Part shown: positions 37,431 through 46,046 of the stretch, piece after piece
Numbering within the stretch: position 1 is the stretch's first letter
How the letters are laid out: each line of letters begins with the position of its first letter
From: Burkholderiales bacterium PBB6
Lineage (GTDB): Bacteria; Pseudomonadota; Gammaproteobacteria; Burkholderiales; Burkholderiaceae_C
Length of the DNA stretch: 64,000 nt
Reading direction: 5' to 3'
Assembly: GCA_002255925.1 (NCBI GenBank)
Contig: NKIH01000005.1
Location: 62,001 to 126,000, forward strand
Notes under the pieces: generated by a model
The model's database searches: none
What the model saw: the letters and a program-made list of their open reading frames with translations, nothing else
Told to the model about the DNA's origin: nothing
Program-made: the position numbers and the translations under genes

Positions 37431-39167
37431 ATGAACAAGTTTTTCCAACTGCCCGGGCGCCGGGCGCTGATGGCGGCCCTGACGGCCAGTCTGGTCGGCC
37501 TGAGTGGCCTGATGGTGACGGCCTGCGGCGGCGGCGGCGTGGTGCCGACCACCGGCGTGCAGGCCCGCACACTGAGCCCGGAGTTCACCAGCCGAAAGGC
37601 CGTGGCCTACAGCCCGTTTCGCAGCGGCAACCGCGACACCGAAACCATCACCGCCGCGATGATCCGCGAGGACCTGGCGCTGCTGAAGACCGGCGGCTTC
37701 ACCCTGCTGCGCGTGTTCGACAGCTCGGATGCCGTATCGAAGCTGCTGCTGCAAACCATCCGCGACAACAAGCTCGACTTCAAGGTAATGCTGGGCGTCT
37801 ACGTGGCCAGCGGCAACACCACCTTCAGCGACGCCGAAGTGGCCCGCGGCATTGCCCTGGCCAAGGCCTACCCCGACATCGTGCTGGCCGTGAGCGTGGG
37901 CAATGAAACCATGGTGAGCTGGTCGTTCAACAAGATCGACCCGGCCCAGATGAAGACCTACATCAGCCGCGTGCGTGATGCCATCACCCAGCCCGTCACC
38001 ACCGACGACAACTGGGCGTTCTGGGCCGCCGCGCCGAACAGCATCCTCGACGTGGTCGACTTCGCCGCCGTGCACACCTATGCCCTGGCCGACAGCGTGT
38101 TCACGCCCGGCTCGTGGGACTGGCAGCAGACCGGCGTGGCCGCCAACCAGCGCGCCGCCGCAATGATGAGCGCCGCCCTCGGCAAGACGCGCGCCGACTT
38201 CACCGCCGTGCGCAGCTACCTCGACGACAAGGGCTTCAAGAACATGCCCATCGTGATCGGCGAAACCGGCTGGAAGGCCGTGGCCTCGGGCGGCGAAACC
38301 TTCCGCGCCCACCCGGTCAACCAGAAGATGTTTGTTGACGGCCTGGCCAGCTGGATGGCGGGCAGCACCGCCAAGCCCACCTCCATCGTCTACTTTGAAG
38401 CCTTTGACGAGCCCTGGAAGGGCGGCGACGACAAGTGGGGCCTGTTCGACGTGAACCGCAAGGCCCGCTACGTCATCCAGAGCCTGTACCCGAGCAGCCA
38501 GTGGGCAGCCGGCAGCTACACCGCCGCCGATGCGCTGTACTACGTGCCGGCCACCGGCAACGGCACCGTCACGGCCAGCCGCTACAGCGTGTATGCCGAA
38601 GCCACCACCGCTGGCGAAGCCCGCCCGACCGAAACCCCGCTGTGGGTGGGCTGGAACTCACCGGCCACAGCCTATGCCGGCGAGATCACCAGCAGCTCGG
38701 CCAGCACCGACGCCGGCCACAGCCTGGAAATCACCCCGAGTCCGGAAAGCTGGGGCTGGGGCATGATCGCCGCGCTGCAAACCTCGGCCGAAGACCTCAG
38801 CCAGTTCGCCACCGGCGGCAACCTGAACTTCAGCATCCGCACCACCTACCCGGGCAGCATCGAAGTCGGCTTCCTCACCGGCACCGTCACCGAAGGCAGC
38901 GCCTACGACGTCTACATGACGCTCGCACCGGGCCAGTACGGCTACCAGAACGATGGCGCGTGGCACACCGTGTCGATCCCCATCAGCGCGATCACGCCTC
39001 ACGGCGCCATGGCTTTCGGCATGACGGACCCGAGCAAGTCCAAGCTCGACATGAGCAAGGTCACCAACCCCTTCGTCATCGCCGACCGCTACGCCGTCAC
39101 CGGCAAGTCTGCAAACGCCAACGTGCGCGTGCCGCTGCAGGTGGATGCGGTGTACTGGTCGAAGTAA
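37431..39167 (+). CDS. GH17-type beta-1,3-glucanase/transglycosylase lipoprotein
   Basis: 578 residues. The signal peptide has lipobox MVTAC followed by GGGG. The (beta/alpha)8 domain (about 55-360) starts AVAYSPFRSGNRD and carries the GH17 acid/base Glu159 in SVGNET and nucleophile Glu278 in IGETGW; FEAFDEPWK follows. Residues about 375-578 are a beta-sandwich (WGWGMIAALQTSAEDLS, FSIRTTYPGSIEVGF) resembling a carbohydrate-binding module. It lies 25 bases after the barrel gene, so they are co-transcribed, and a terminator follows. It probably trims or remodels beta-1,3-glucan fragments at the cell surface. Confidence 0.9.
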   Translation: MNKFFQLPGRRALMAALTASLVGLSGLMVTACGGGGVVPTTGVQARTLSPEFTSRKAVAYSPFRSGNRDTETITAAMIREDLALLKTGGFTLLRVFDSSDAVSKLLLQTIRDNKLDFKVMLGVYVASGNTTFSDAEVARGIALAKAYPDIVLAVSVGNETMVSWSFNKIDPAQMKTYISRVRDAITQPVTTDDNWAFWAAAPNSILDVVDFAAVHTYALADSVFTPGSWDWQQTGVAANQRAAAMMSAALGKTRADFTAVRSYLDDKGFKNMPIVIGETGWKAVASGGETFRAHPVNQKMFVDGLASWMAGSTAKPTSIVYFEAFDEPWKGGDDKWGLFDVNRKARYVIQSLYPSSQWAAGSYTAADALYYVPATGNGTVTASRYSVYAEATTAGEARPTETPLWVGWNSPATAYAGEITSSSASTDAGHSLEITPSPESWGWGMIAALQTSAEDLSQFATGGNLNFSIRTTYPGSIEVGFLTGTVTEGSAYDVYMTLAPGQYGYQNDGAWHTVSIPISAITPHGAMAFGMTDPSKSKLDMSKVTNPFVIADRYAVTGKSANANVRVPLQVDAVYWSK

Positions 39168-39224
39168 GCTGCTGCTGCGTCACTGACACCCCTGGTGTCG
39201 GTGGCCTGAGTAACTTCACGAATG

Positions 39225-39271
39225 CCGCTGATGCCGGGCGATGAACGCCTGAGCCTCAGCGGTTTTTTTTT
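39225..39271 (+). terminator. Intrinsic terminator of the barrel-GH17 operon
   Basis: CCGCTGA pairs with TCAGCGG across a 24-base loop and is followed by nine Ts. A smaller GACACC/GGTGTC hairpin lies just before it at 39185-39199. Confidence 0.7.
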
Positions 39272-39297
39272 CGCCGGCTATTAGGCAAGCCGATGTG

Positions 39298-39918
39298 TCA
39301 AACCGGCCGCTCACCCGCTGCGCAGCGGGCGATCAACCGGGCCACCCGCACTGCCCGAGTTTCGGGCCGTTTGGCGCTGTGCAGGTGGTGCATGGCGGTG
39401 CGGCGGTAGCCGGGTGCCAGGGCCTCGAAGAACTGCCAGGCCTGCGGCTGCGCCTGGAACAGGGCCAGCTCGGGCGCCGTGAGGCTGGCCGTTTCAGTTT
39501 GCTCATAGGCATACACCCGCGAGCGGGCTTCGCTGCGCCGCTCGAAGGCAGCCAGGCCCGCAGGCTGAATGCGGCCTGCAGCCATCAACTGCTCGAACTT
39601 CGCGATGTTCACCGCGCTCCAGATCGAGCCGGGTTTGCGCGGCGTGAAGCGGATCTGGTAGCGCTGCTCGTCGATGCGCTTGCGCACGCCGTCGATCCAG
39701 CCCACGCACAGCGCCTCGTCCACCGACTCGCCCCAGCGCATGCTGGGCTCACCCGAGTCCACCTTGTGAAAACCCACGACCAGAAACGACTCGGTGGCCG
39801 CGTGGGCGGCCAGCCATTCACCGAACAGGGCCGGGGTGGCGAAGAACACCGGCTCATGGACGACCGATGCGACGGGCTTCAACGGCGGTTCGACAGCTTG
39901 GTGAGCACGGGAATTCAT
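39298..39918 (-). CDS. YdeI/OmpD-associated family protein
   Basis: 206 residues from the ATG of MNSRAHQAVEPP. The family core is visible: SFLVVGFHKVDSGEPSM, SVDEALCVGWIDG, RFTPRKPGSIWSAVN and the C-terminal RRTAMHHLHSAKRPETRAVR. Members were first linked to bacteriocin tolerance and OmpD; the biochemical role is unknown. The start lies seven bases after the DUF1697 gene stop, so both are in one transcript. Confidence 0.88.
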   Translation of the reverse strand: MNSRAHQAVEPPLKPVASVVHEPVFFATPALFGEWLAAHAATESFLVVGFHKVDSGEPSMRWGESVDEALCVGWIDGVRKRIDEQRYQIRFTPRKPGSIWSAVNIAKFEQLMAAGRIQPAGLAAFERRSEARSRVYAYEQTETASLTAPELALFQAQPQAWQFFEALAPGYRRTAMHHLHSAKRPETRAVRVARLIARCAAGERPV

Positions 39919-39925
39919 GGCGATT

Positions 39926-40474
39926 TCACAAGGTTGCCAGCAATCCCCGCAGCATGCTGGTGCGGCGCAGCGTGGCACGCAGACGCAGGCGGCGCTCCAC
40001 CACGCTGTTCGAGAACTTGCTGGCCGACTGGCGCACGAGGCAGCGCCAGTACACCTCGCTGCCGTGGTGGTGCAGATCATCCTGCTCCGTGCGCAACGCC
40101 GCCAGCTGGGTTTGCTGCTCAGCGCTCAAGGGCTGGGGGAGGAAGACCACGTTCACCTCACCGGGCGGGGCCAGGTCAACCGCGGCGGCCTCAGCACGCG
40201 CCAGGATGGCGGCCAGCTCAGCGGGCGTGCGCAGGAAGACTTCAGCCGTGAAACCGAGGCGCGGCGCCAGGCCTTGCTCCAGCTCTGAAGCCAGGCTTGA
40301 AGCGATGTCGCCGGCCGCCAGACTGGCCGCGTTGAACATCACATTGCCACTCTGGATGTGCGTGGATACGTCCTCGCAACCCAAGGCCCGGAAGTGCTCG
40401 GCCAGGTCCACCATCTTGATGAAGCGGCCGGTGACGTTGATGGCGCGCAGGAAGGCGATGTGGGTGACGGCCAT
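39926..40474 (-). CDS. DUF1697 family protein
   Basis: 182 residues. DUF1697 signatures: the opening THIAFLRAINVTGRFIKM, GCEDVSTHIQSGNVMF and the central PAELAAIL stretch. The function of the family is unknown. It is the first gene of a two-gene unit with the YdeI-like protein. Confidence 0.9.
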   Translation of the reverse strand: MAVTHIAFLRAINVTGRFIKMVDLAEHFRALGCEDVSTHIQSGNVMFNAASLAAGDIASSLASELEQGLAPRLGFTAEVFLRTPAELAAILARAEAAAVDLAPPGEVNVVFLPQPLSAEQQTQLAALRTEQDDLHHHGSEVYWRCLVRQSASKFSNSVVERRLRLRATLRRTSMLRGLLATL

Positions 40475-40489
40475 GGTGTGTGTTGGGGC

Positions 40490-40972
40490 TCAGCGCCGTT
40501 CAGCCTCAGCGGCCGGGCATTCCAGATCAGGGAAGCGCACACGGAAGCTTTGCTCTTTCTGCGCTGCCTGCTCGGCTTCAACCTCAGTCAGCGGGGTGAA
40601 GAAGCGGCCGTAATCCCAACCGTAGCCCCAGCGAAAGCTGGTGGGCCACTGCGGGCCACCACCGGCACGCACGCCCAGCAACATCATCGTGGCCAGCGCC
40701 GGGCTGTCAGCGCGTTCACGAACGCAGGCGCGCAGGGCTTCATCGGCCTGGGCGCGCTGTTGCTGGGTGCCGCCACGCCAGTAAGCCAGGTCATGCTCGG
40801 CGCAGCAGCGGCACCAGTCCTTGCCGCCGCCGGGCGCGCGGTCAGGAAACAGGCTGCAGCCGTCGGTGGTGAAGTCAGCGATGGTGGTGGCGCCGGTGCG
40901 TGGTGCCGCGCAGCCCTGCAAGAGCGCCAGCACTGCCACGGCAGCGGCCATCAGCAAGCCACCGCGCCTCAC
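40490..40972 (-). CDS. Phospholipase-A2-like lipoprotein
   Basis: 160 residues. The GTG at 40972 overlaps the RidA stop (GTGA) and yields a lipoprotein signal with lipobox LLQGC (Cys21). The mature N-terminus has a motif like secreted phospholipase A2: DGCSLFPD, then CRCCAEHDLAYW with the adjacent Cys-Cys and the His60-Asp61 dyad, followed by AQADEALRACV. The PLA2 calcium loop is only loosely matched by the segment around SLFPDRAPGG. The C-terminal half (WGYGWDYGRFF) is aromatic-rich. Catalysis is unproven. Confidence 0.65.
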   Translation of the reverse strand: MRRGGLLMAAAVAVLALLQGCAAPRTGATTIADFTTDGCSLFPDRAPGGGKDWCRCCAEHDLAYWRGGTQQQRAQADEALRACVRERADSPALATMMLLGVRAGGGPQWPTSFRWGYGWDYGRFFTPLTEVEAEQAAQKEQSFRVRFPDLECPAAEAERR

Positions 40973-41472
40973 ACGCTCTCCACGGCAATCGCCACCGCGT
41001 CCAGCTCCACCGCCGCATTCTTCGGAAGTTGGTACACGCCAACCGAGGTGCGCGCATGCACGCCGCGCTCGCCCAGCACCTCGTGGAAGACGCCTGAGGC
41101 GGCATCGGCCACCTCGCTGTGCTGGGTGAAGTGCTCGGTGCACTGCACGAAGACATTGATCTTGGCGATGCGGGCCACCTTCGACAGGCTGCCCAGGTGC
41201 TGGCGCAGCACGGCCAGCACGCGCATGGCGCAGATGCGGGCAGCGTGCTGGCCCGCGTCGAGGTTCACATCACCCCCCACGCGGCCCTGCACCACCACCT
41301 CGGTGCCCACGCGGGGCACCTGGCCGCTCACATGCAGCGTGCGGCCATCGGCCACCACCGAGGCGTAATTGCCGCCGATGCGGATCTCGCCGTCAAAGCG
41401 GGCGTTCAGTCGGGTGGCGAGCGCCTCGAAGCGCTGGTCCGCATCGAGTGAGGCATGCAGCAGGTCGACCAC
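40969..41472 (-). CDS. RidA family (YjgF/YER057c) protein
   Basis: 167 residues from a GTG that has GAGGG upstream, nine bases after the preceding stop. RidA features: GNYASVVADGRTLHVSGQVPR, AARICAMRVLAVL and the C-terminal ARTSVGVYQLPKNAAVELDAVA that includes the usual Arg (R in HARTSVGV). The family includes enamine/imine deaminases that clear reactive PLP-enzyme by-products. The stop overlaps the start of the PLA2-like lipoprotein. Confidence 0.92.
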   Translation of the reverse strand: MVDLLHASLDADQRFEALATRLNARFDGEIRIGGNYASVVADGRTLHVSGQVPRVGTEVVVQGRVGGDVNLDAGQHAARICAMRVLAVLRQHLGSLSKVARIAKINVFVQCTEHFTQHSEVADAASGVFHEVLGERGVHARTSVGVYQLPKNAAVELDAVAIAVESV

Positions 41473-41481
41473 CGTGCACCC

Positions 41482-41853
41482 TCACAGCGACTGCCAGGCC
41501 GGCAGTTGGTGGCGCTTGCGGCCGAACGCGTAGTAGCCCGCCATGGCCAGGCCGAATAGCGCCCCGGCCAGCGTGGCATTGAACCCCGCGGCGAGCATCG
41601 GCAGGCCTTGGGGCTGCCAAACGAAGATCCACATGATCAGGCCCCAGACCACGCTGAAGTACAGGCCGGCCACGGCCCACAGGCCCCAGAAGCTGGCGAA
41701 ATGCGGCGGCGGCACTTGCAGGCCCACGCGCCACATCAGGGTCAAGGCCAGCGGCTGGTAGTTGGATTTGCGGATGCCGGCCGCGGCCAGCAACTCCAGC
41801 GCCTTCTGGCGGCGGGCATCAAACGAGGTGGCAAACGGTGTGGCGGTCACATC
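41482..41853 (-). CDS. Small two-helix membrane protein (DUF6404-like)
   Basis: 123 residues from the GTG at 41853, chosen because GGAG lies six bases upstream; a GTG at 41916 is possible. A soluble helical start (RRQKALELLAAAGIRKSNY) precedes WRVGLQVPPPHF and two membrane helices (FWGLWAVAGLYFSVVWGLIM; FNATLAGALFGLAMAGYYAF). The VPPPHF-turn and helix spacing resemble DUF6404. The function is unknown. It heads the RidA/lipoprotein unit. Confidence 0.7.
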   Translation of the reverse strand, partial: DVTATPFATSFDARRQKALELLAAAGIRKSNYQPLALTLMWRVGLQVPPPHFASFWGLWAVAGLYFSVVWGLIMWIFVWQPQGLPMLAAGFNATLAGALFGLAMAGYYAFGRKRHQLPAWQSL

Positions 41854-41950
41854 AGGCTCCAGGCGCTCCGCCGCACCCCAGTGCGGCGCGACAGCGTTGG
41901 AGCGGGATGGTGCCACAGCCGCCCGGCCGCGGCACCGCCCGAGCAGGCCG

Positions 41951-42598
41951 TCAGTCGAGCGTGGCGCCGCTCTGCTTGACGATGCGGTCCCACTTCACCG
42001 TCTCGGCCTTCACGAACTGCGCGAAGTGCGCCGGCGTGTCGCCCACGAACTCGGAACCGGCGTCGTTCAGCACGCGCTGGAACTCCGGCGTCTTCATCAC
42101 CTGCAGCGCAGCGGCGTTGAGCTTGTCGACCACCGGCTGCGGCGTGCCGGCCTTGACCTTGCCCGACTTGATGTGCGGCATGATCGCCGCGAGGCTGTCG
42201 AACATCATCGGCACGTGGTCGAGCTTCAGCCGGGCCGCATCGCGGAACAGCTCGGCCGTCAGATGCTGCGGCGTGCCGTTGCCGGAATTGGCGATCGACA
42301 CACCTTCGGGCTTGCTGCGCACATAGGCCATCAGGCCGGCCAGGTCATTGATGCCGGACGCCGGGTTCACCACCAGCACCAGCGGCATGCGCAGCACGTT
42401 GGTCACCGGCACCAGGTCACGCGCAGCGTCGAACGGCAGCTTCTTGTAGAGGCTGCCATTGATGGCGATGGGCGCGCTGGAGGTGACCAGCAGTGTGTAG
42501 CCGTCAGCGGGTGCCTGCACCACGGCGGCAGTGCCCACATTGCCACCGGCACCGGCCTTGTTCTCGATCACCACGGGCTGGGCCAGCAGGGTGCGACG
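41951..42598 (-). pseudogene. Decayed Bug-family (TctC) solute receptor
   Basis: The frame is recognisably a tripartite-tricarboxylate-transporter receptor (QPVVIENKAGAGGN, YVRSKPEGVSIANSGNGTPQHL, GTPQPVVDKLN), but it is only about 216 residues against a usual 320. The signal peptide and first strand are missing and no start codon precedes the homologous part. Two internal segments are also missing in frame: after HVP, where about 18 residues of the YKGAAPAL type should occur, and after GKVKA, where about 45 residues including the hinge should precede GTPQPVV. It directly abuts the Stealth gene stop. The protein could not fold as a normal receptor. Confidence 0.75.
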
Positions 42599-42624
42599 GG
42601 CGGCGGGCGGCGGGCGGGTGACGG

Positions 42625-43704
42625 TCAGCCCGAGACCCGGCTTTCAGATGACATGTTTCGGGACCGGGGCCAGCTCGGCGGTGCGGTGTCCCGCTGGGTC
42701 AGTGGCGCGCGCTCGAAGCTCGAGGGAGTCGGAAACAGCGCTTGCAGCCGTTCGCGGACATGCAGCAGGCGCGGGTCGAGCGGATCGGCATCGTCGGTGG
42801 TGTCGTTGATGCAGAAAAAGTCCAGCTCGCCCATGGCGGTGTCCAGCAGCGCCATGGCCTGGGCCGCGCCGGCTTCGCCACTGGAGACATAGGCATGGCG
42901 ATAGTCGCGAATCTGTGCGCTGCCGTCGGCCAGGGCCCAGCGCATCGCGAAGTCCGAGACCACGGCCGGCTGGTCCCAAAGCCTGAACACGGTCGAGCGC
43001 ACCGCGCTGAACAGGTCAGGGGCCAGATCTTCCAGTTCAAACAGCATGGAGCGCAACATCGGCCGCGGCGCGTGGGCAAAGGTCCGCAGCGTGTGGGCCA
43101 GGCGCATGCCCGCACTCTGCCGCGGCGCCGCAGGCTCGGCGGCGCGGGCCTTGAGCCACTCGATCGAGCGCCGGCAGGCATTGGCCTGGAACGAATCCTC
43201 GGGATGCGCGGGCCCGGCGCCGACTGCCGGCTCGTCGGACCAGGCGGCAAACACACCCCCATCGAAGAACCACTCTGCCGGGCGCACCGGGGCGCCGAAG
43301 AAGACATCGTCGTTGAAATAGAAGAAGCGCTCGGACAGACCCGGAATGCGGTGCACGTAGGACTCGATGTGAGCCGAATCGAAGGTTGGCAGCGAGGACG
43401 CCGGGATCAGATCGCGGTGGTCGACGAGGGTCAGTCGATCGCTGGGGCTCAGCCATGCAGGCGACTGGCCGTCGGTCACCACATAGACATGGCCGTGGTC
43501 GGGAAAGTAGCGCTCAAGCGCGCGCAGGCTGTAGCGCAACTCGTCGTTGTCGCGGAAGCGGCCCTCGACATTGCCATAAGCGGCCGGGCTGCCCTGGCGT
43601 TGGGCCGATGGCCGGGCGGCGGCGGCGTTGCGCTTCTGGCGCCATGTCGGGTCATTGCCATCGACCCACAGGTAGACGACGTCGATGGCGGAATGCTGGG
43701 TCAT
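42625..43704 (-). CDS. Stealth-family sugar-phosphate transferase
   Basis: 359 residues from the ATG of MTQHSAIDVVYLWVDG. Stealth conserved regions appear in order: CR1 IDVVYLWVDGNDPTW, CR2 RFRDNDELRYSLRALERY with VYVVTDGQSPAWL, CR3 FFYFNDDVFFG and CR4-like FCINDTTDD near the C-terminus. Stealth proteins are hexose-1-phosphoryl transferases that build phosphodiester-linked capsules, also found in pathogens and animals (GNPTAB). No capsule genes are adjacent, so this is an orphan copy. Confidence 0.9.
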   Translation of the reverse strand: MTQHSAIDVVYLWVDGNDPTWRQKRNAAAARPSAQRQGSPAAYGNVEGRFRDNDELRYSLRALERYFPDHGHVYVVTDGQSPAWLSPSDRLTLVDHRDLIPASSLPTFDSAHIESYVHRIPGLSERFFYFNDDVFFGAPVRPAEWFFDGGVFAAWSDEPAVGAGPAHPEDSFQANACRRSIEWLKARAAEPAAPRQSAGMRLAHTLRTFAHAPRPMLRSMLFELEDLAPDLFSAVRSTVFRLWDQPAVVSDFAMRWALADGSAQIRDYRHAYVSSGEAGAAQAMALLDTAMGELDFFCINDTTDDADPLDPRLLHVRERLQALFPTPSSFERAPLTQRDTAPPSWPRSRNMSSESRVSG

Positions 43705-43979
43705 GGTTACTGCAAGAGAAGCAGCCGGGGCCGCGGCGGCGGCAACGCGGGGCTGGCCTGCCGGAAGAAAGGCAAAGCTTCTGATTTTATCCAGCACGGC
43801 GTCCGGGTCCAAACACAACGCTGACCGGCGAACAAGTATTCCAGGTCAACCCGAGCTCGCAGGCGGTGCGGGCACCGGCAGCAGCGTGGGCGCCGTGATT
43901 TGCGCGCAGTGGAAATAGCTCTAGGGTCGAGAGCGTGAACCCCCATGCACGGATGGCAGGCGCCGGAGACCAGCCCGCG

Positions 43980-44210
43980 TCACACCCAGCCTTGACGCCA
44001 AAGAGTTGCGTCGGTCAGCTCGCGCCAGTGCAGCAAATACACCTGCCTGGAATGCACGGCCTCCAGTTCGATCTGCTCGACGCGCATCGAGGGTGGTTCG
44101 GGTTCGATGACGCGCGCGACGACGAAGTGCTTCTCGCGATTGCGCGGCTTCACCGCCGTCCACTTCGTCAACAACAGCTTCTTCGGACTCAGCGGGTTCT
44201 TCGGCGCCAT
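43980..44210 (-). CDS. Trp-rich small conserved protein (TIGR02450 family)
   Basis: 76 residues from the ATG of MAPKNPLSPKKLLLTKW; an ATG 16 codons upstream (44258) is possible. The family pattern is clear: NPLSPKKLLLTKWTAVKP, KHFVVARVI, and the ending WRELTDATLWRQGW. This family is widespread in proteobacteria and of unknown function. The 275 bases between it and the Stealth gene hold nothing I can identify. Confidence 0.85.
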   Translation of the reverse strand: MAPKNPLSPKKLLLTKWTAVKPRNREKHFVVARVIEPEPPSMRVEQIELEAVHSRQVYLLHWRELTDATLWRQGWV

Positions 44211-44692
44211 ATGTTTGGGCGCGGCTGCTGCATCCACGAGGTCAAGCTCAGGTTTCATAGGGCGTGATGATGCGACAAGCGTCGACCCACCGGCAGCTGT
44301 TCGCCAGGCAGACCACATTCATCCAGCGTGTTTACGCCCAGGGACGCGCTGAACCACCTGGAATGTGATGCGGCCAAGCCCTGATTCATCTCAGTTCCGG
44401 TGCCTGAGCGCAACAGGACGCTGATGCAGCGTTGTGATCAGCTCTGTGCTCAGATGGATCGCGTGGAGGTCGCGGACTCGGAACTCAAGGCGGTTCTGCG
44501 GGAGAGCCGGGAGGCTTGAAGTCGCATGGTGGATGGTGGGCAGATCGACTTGCTAGAAGACAGGCAAAAATTTCAGCACTTATAGTGGCAAAGGTAGAGG
44601 AACTTTGTTTGTATTTCGCTTTCAAATCAAATGTTTGCGCTACATGTATGATCGGCAAAATAATTTGCAAAAGCAGCGACTCTATTCACGCC
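44211..44692. other. Gene-poor region with a possible short coding remnant
   Basis: No intact gene. A 39-codon frame at 44400-44519 (GTG start, ending LRESREA) looks protein-like with a coiled-coil pattern and may be the tail of a lost gene. From 44540 the DNA becomes markedly AT-rich and probably contains the Fic promoter; an inverted repeat GCAAA-ATAA-TTTGC lies at 44655-44668. Confidence 0.4.
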
Positions 44693-45889
44693 ATGGCACT
44701 CTACGATCAGCCCCATCAGTTCACGCCGCTGCTGCCGTCGGAGGCGAAGATCGGGCCGCTACTTGAGCGGGCCTCGGAGTTGGTGCGCTCTGCGGGTGCG
44801 GCCAGTCAGATGCATGTGCCCGTGGCCTTGCGCAAGTTGCTGCGTTCGATGAACTCCTACTACTCGAACAAGATTGAGGGCCAGCACACGCGGCCTGCGG
44901 AGATCGAGCGCGCACTCCGCCGGGACTTCTCAGCCAATTCTGATTTGGCTCGCCGACAGCGACTGGCCATTTCGCATATCGAGGCTGAGGAGCAGCTCGA
45001 GGCGGAGTATTTGGGGGCTGAGGGGCTTGAGCAGCTGTGGCGTGTCGACGCGCTGTGCAGCGTTCACCGCGAGCTATTCGGGCGGCTGCCTCCTGAGGAC
45101 CTTGCCGACGAAAACGGGAACCGATTTGAACCCGGTGCGCTACGTCAGCGCGACGTGGAAGTTGGCATGCACGTGGCGCCTGCCCATGCCTCCGTGCCCG
45201 CTTTCATCGCGTCATGGGGGCAGACCTACTCTCATGTCCGTCAGGGCGAGATGACGGTCGTAGCTATCGCTGCGTCGCATCATCGGCTTGCCTGGATCCA
45301 CCCGTTTCCGGACGGCAACGGCCGCGTGTCGCGCCTGCACACGCACCTGGCGCTGCATTCGCTCGGCTACCTCGGAGGCATCTGGTCACCGCTTCGCGGT
45401 TTCGCGCGCACACACGAGCAGTATTACCAAACCCTGGCACATGCCGATGAGCCGCGGATGGGTGACCTCGATGGCCGAGGCAATCTGAGCGAGCGTGCTC
45501 TGATGGAATGGATTACGTACGTACTGGATGTGTGCATCGATCAATGCCGCTTCATGCAGGAAAGCCTGCAGATGGGCACGATGCTTGAACGAATCCGAAC
45601 GTGTCTTGTCGTCGAAGAACTCCGCAGCACCGGTGTTCGGCAAGAGGCTGCCTATCCTTTGCACTACTTGCTGCAGACGGGTGGCGAGCTGGATCGTGGT
45701 GCCTTTGTGGGAATGATGTCAGGGATGGGTGATCGAACCGCCAGGGCGGTCCTTTCCTCGCTCATCAACCGCGGCCTGCTCGAGTCGGACAGCCCCCGGG
45801 GCAAGGTGCGCTTTGGCGTGCCGCACCATGCGCTGCGGTTCTACTTCCCATCACTGTGGCCAGAGGCCGAAGCCGAGGCTGAAGCGTAG
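44693..45889 (+). CDS. Fic-domain protein, class II (self-inhibited AMPylase type)
   Basis: 398 residues from the ATG of MALYDQPHQFTPLLP. An N-terminal Fic_N-like helical region carries the inhibitory motif SNKIEG (Ser58 to Glu62-Gly63), defining class II. The Fic core has HPFPDGNGR with catalytic His203 and a flap upstream. Residues about 305-380 form a winged-helix C-terminal domain. Fic enzymes transfer AMP or other nucleotide moieties to target proteins. The C-terminus ends in an acidic EAEAEAEA tail. The AT-rich upstream region and flanking decayed genes suggest acquisition by transfer. Confidence 0.92.
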   Translation: MALYDQPHQFTPLLPSEAKIGPLLERASELVRSAGAASQMHVPVALRKLLRSMNSYYSNKIEGQHTRPAEIERALRRDFSANSDLARRQRLAISHIEAEEQLEAEYLGAEGLEQLWRVDALCSVHRELFGRLPPEDLADENGNRFEPGALRQRDVEVGMHVAPAHASVPAFIASWGQTYSHVRQGEMTVVAIAASHHRLAWIHPFPDGNGRVSRLHTHLALHSLGYLGGIWSPLRGFARTHEQYYQTLAHADEPRMGDLDGRGNLSERALMEWITYVLDVCIDQCRFMQESLQMGTMLERIRTCLVVEELRSTGVRQEAAYPLHYLLQTGGELDRGAFVGMMSGMGDRTARAVLSSLINRGLLESDSPRGKVRFGVPHHALRFYFPSLWPEAEAEAEA

Positions 45890-46046
45890 CGGCTGACTGG
45901 CGGGGTAGCAGGTGTGCCGCGACTTCAGATAGAAGATCAGGGTCTCAACCTGGTGCGCCCTCAGCGCTTGACGCTGGCTGTCGATTTCAGTCGTGAGTGC
46001 CTCGATCTGCTTGAGCCGGGCCCTCAAAGCGCGCACACTGCGCCGA

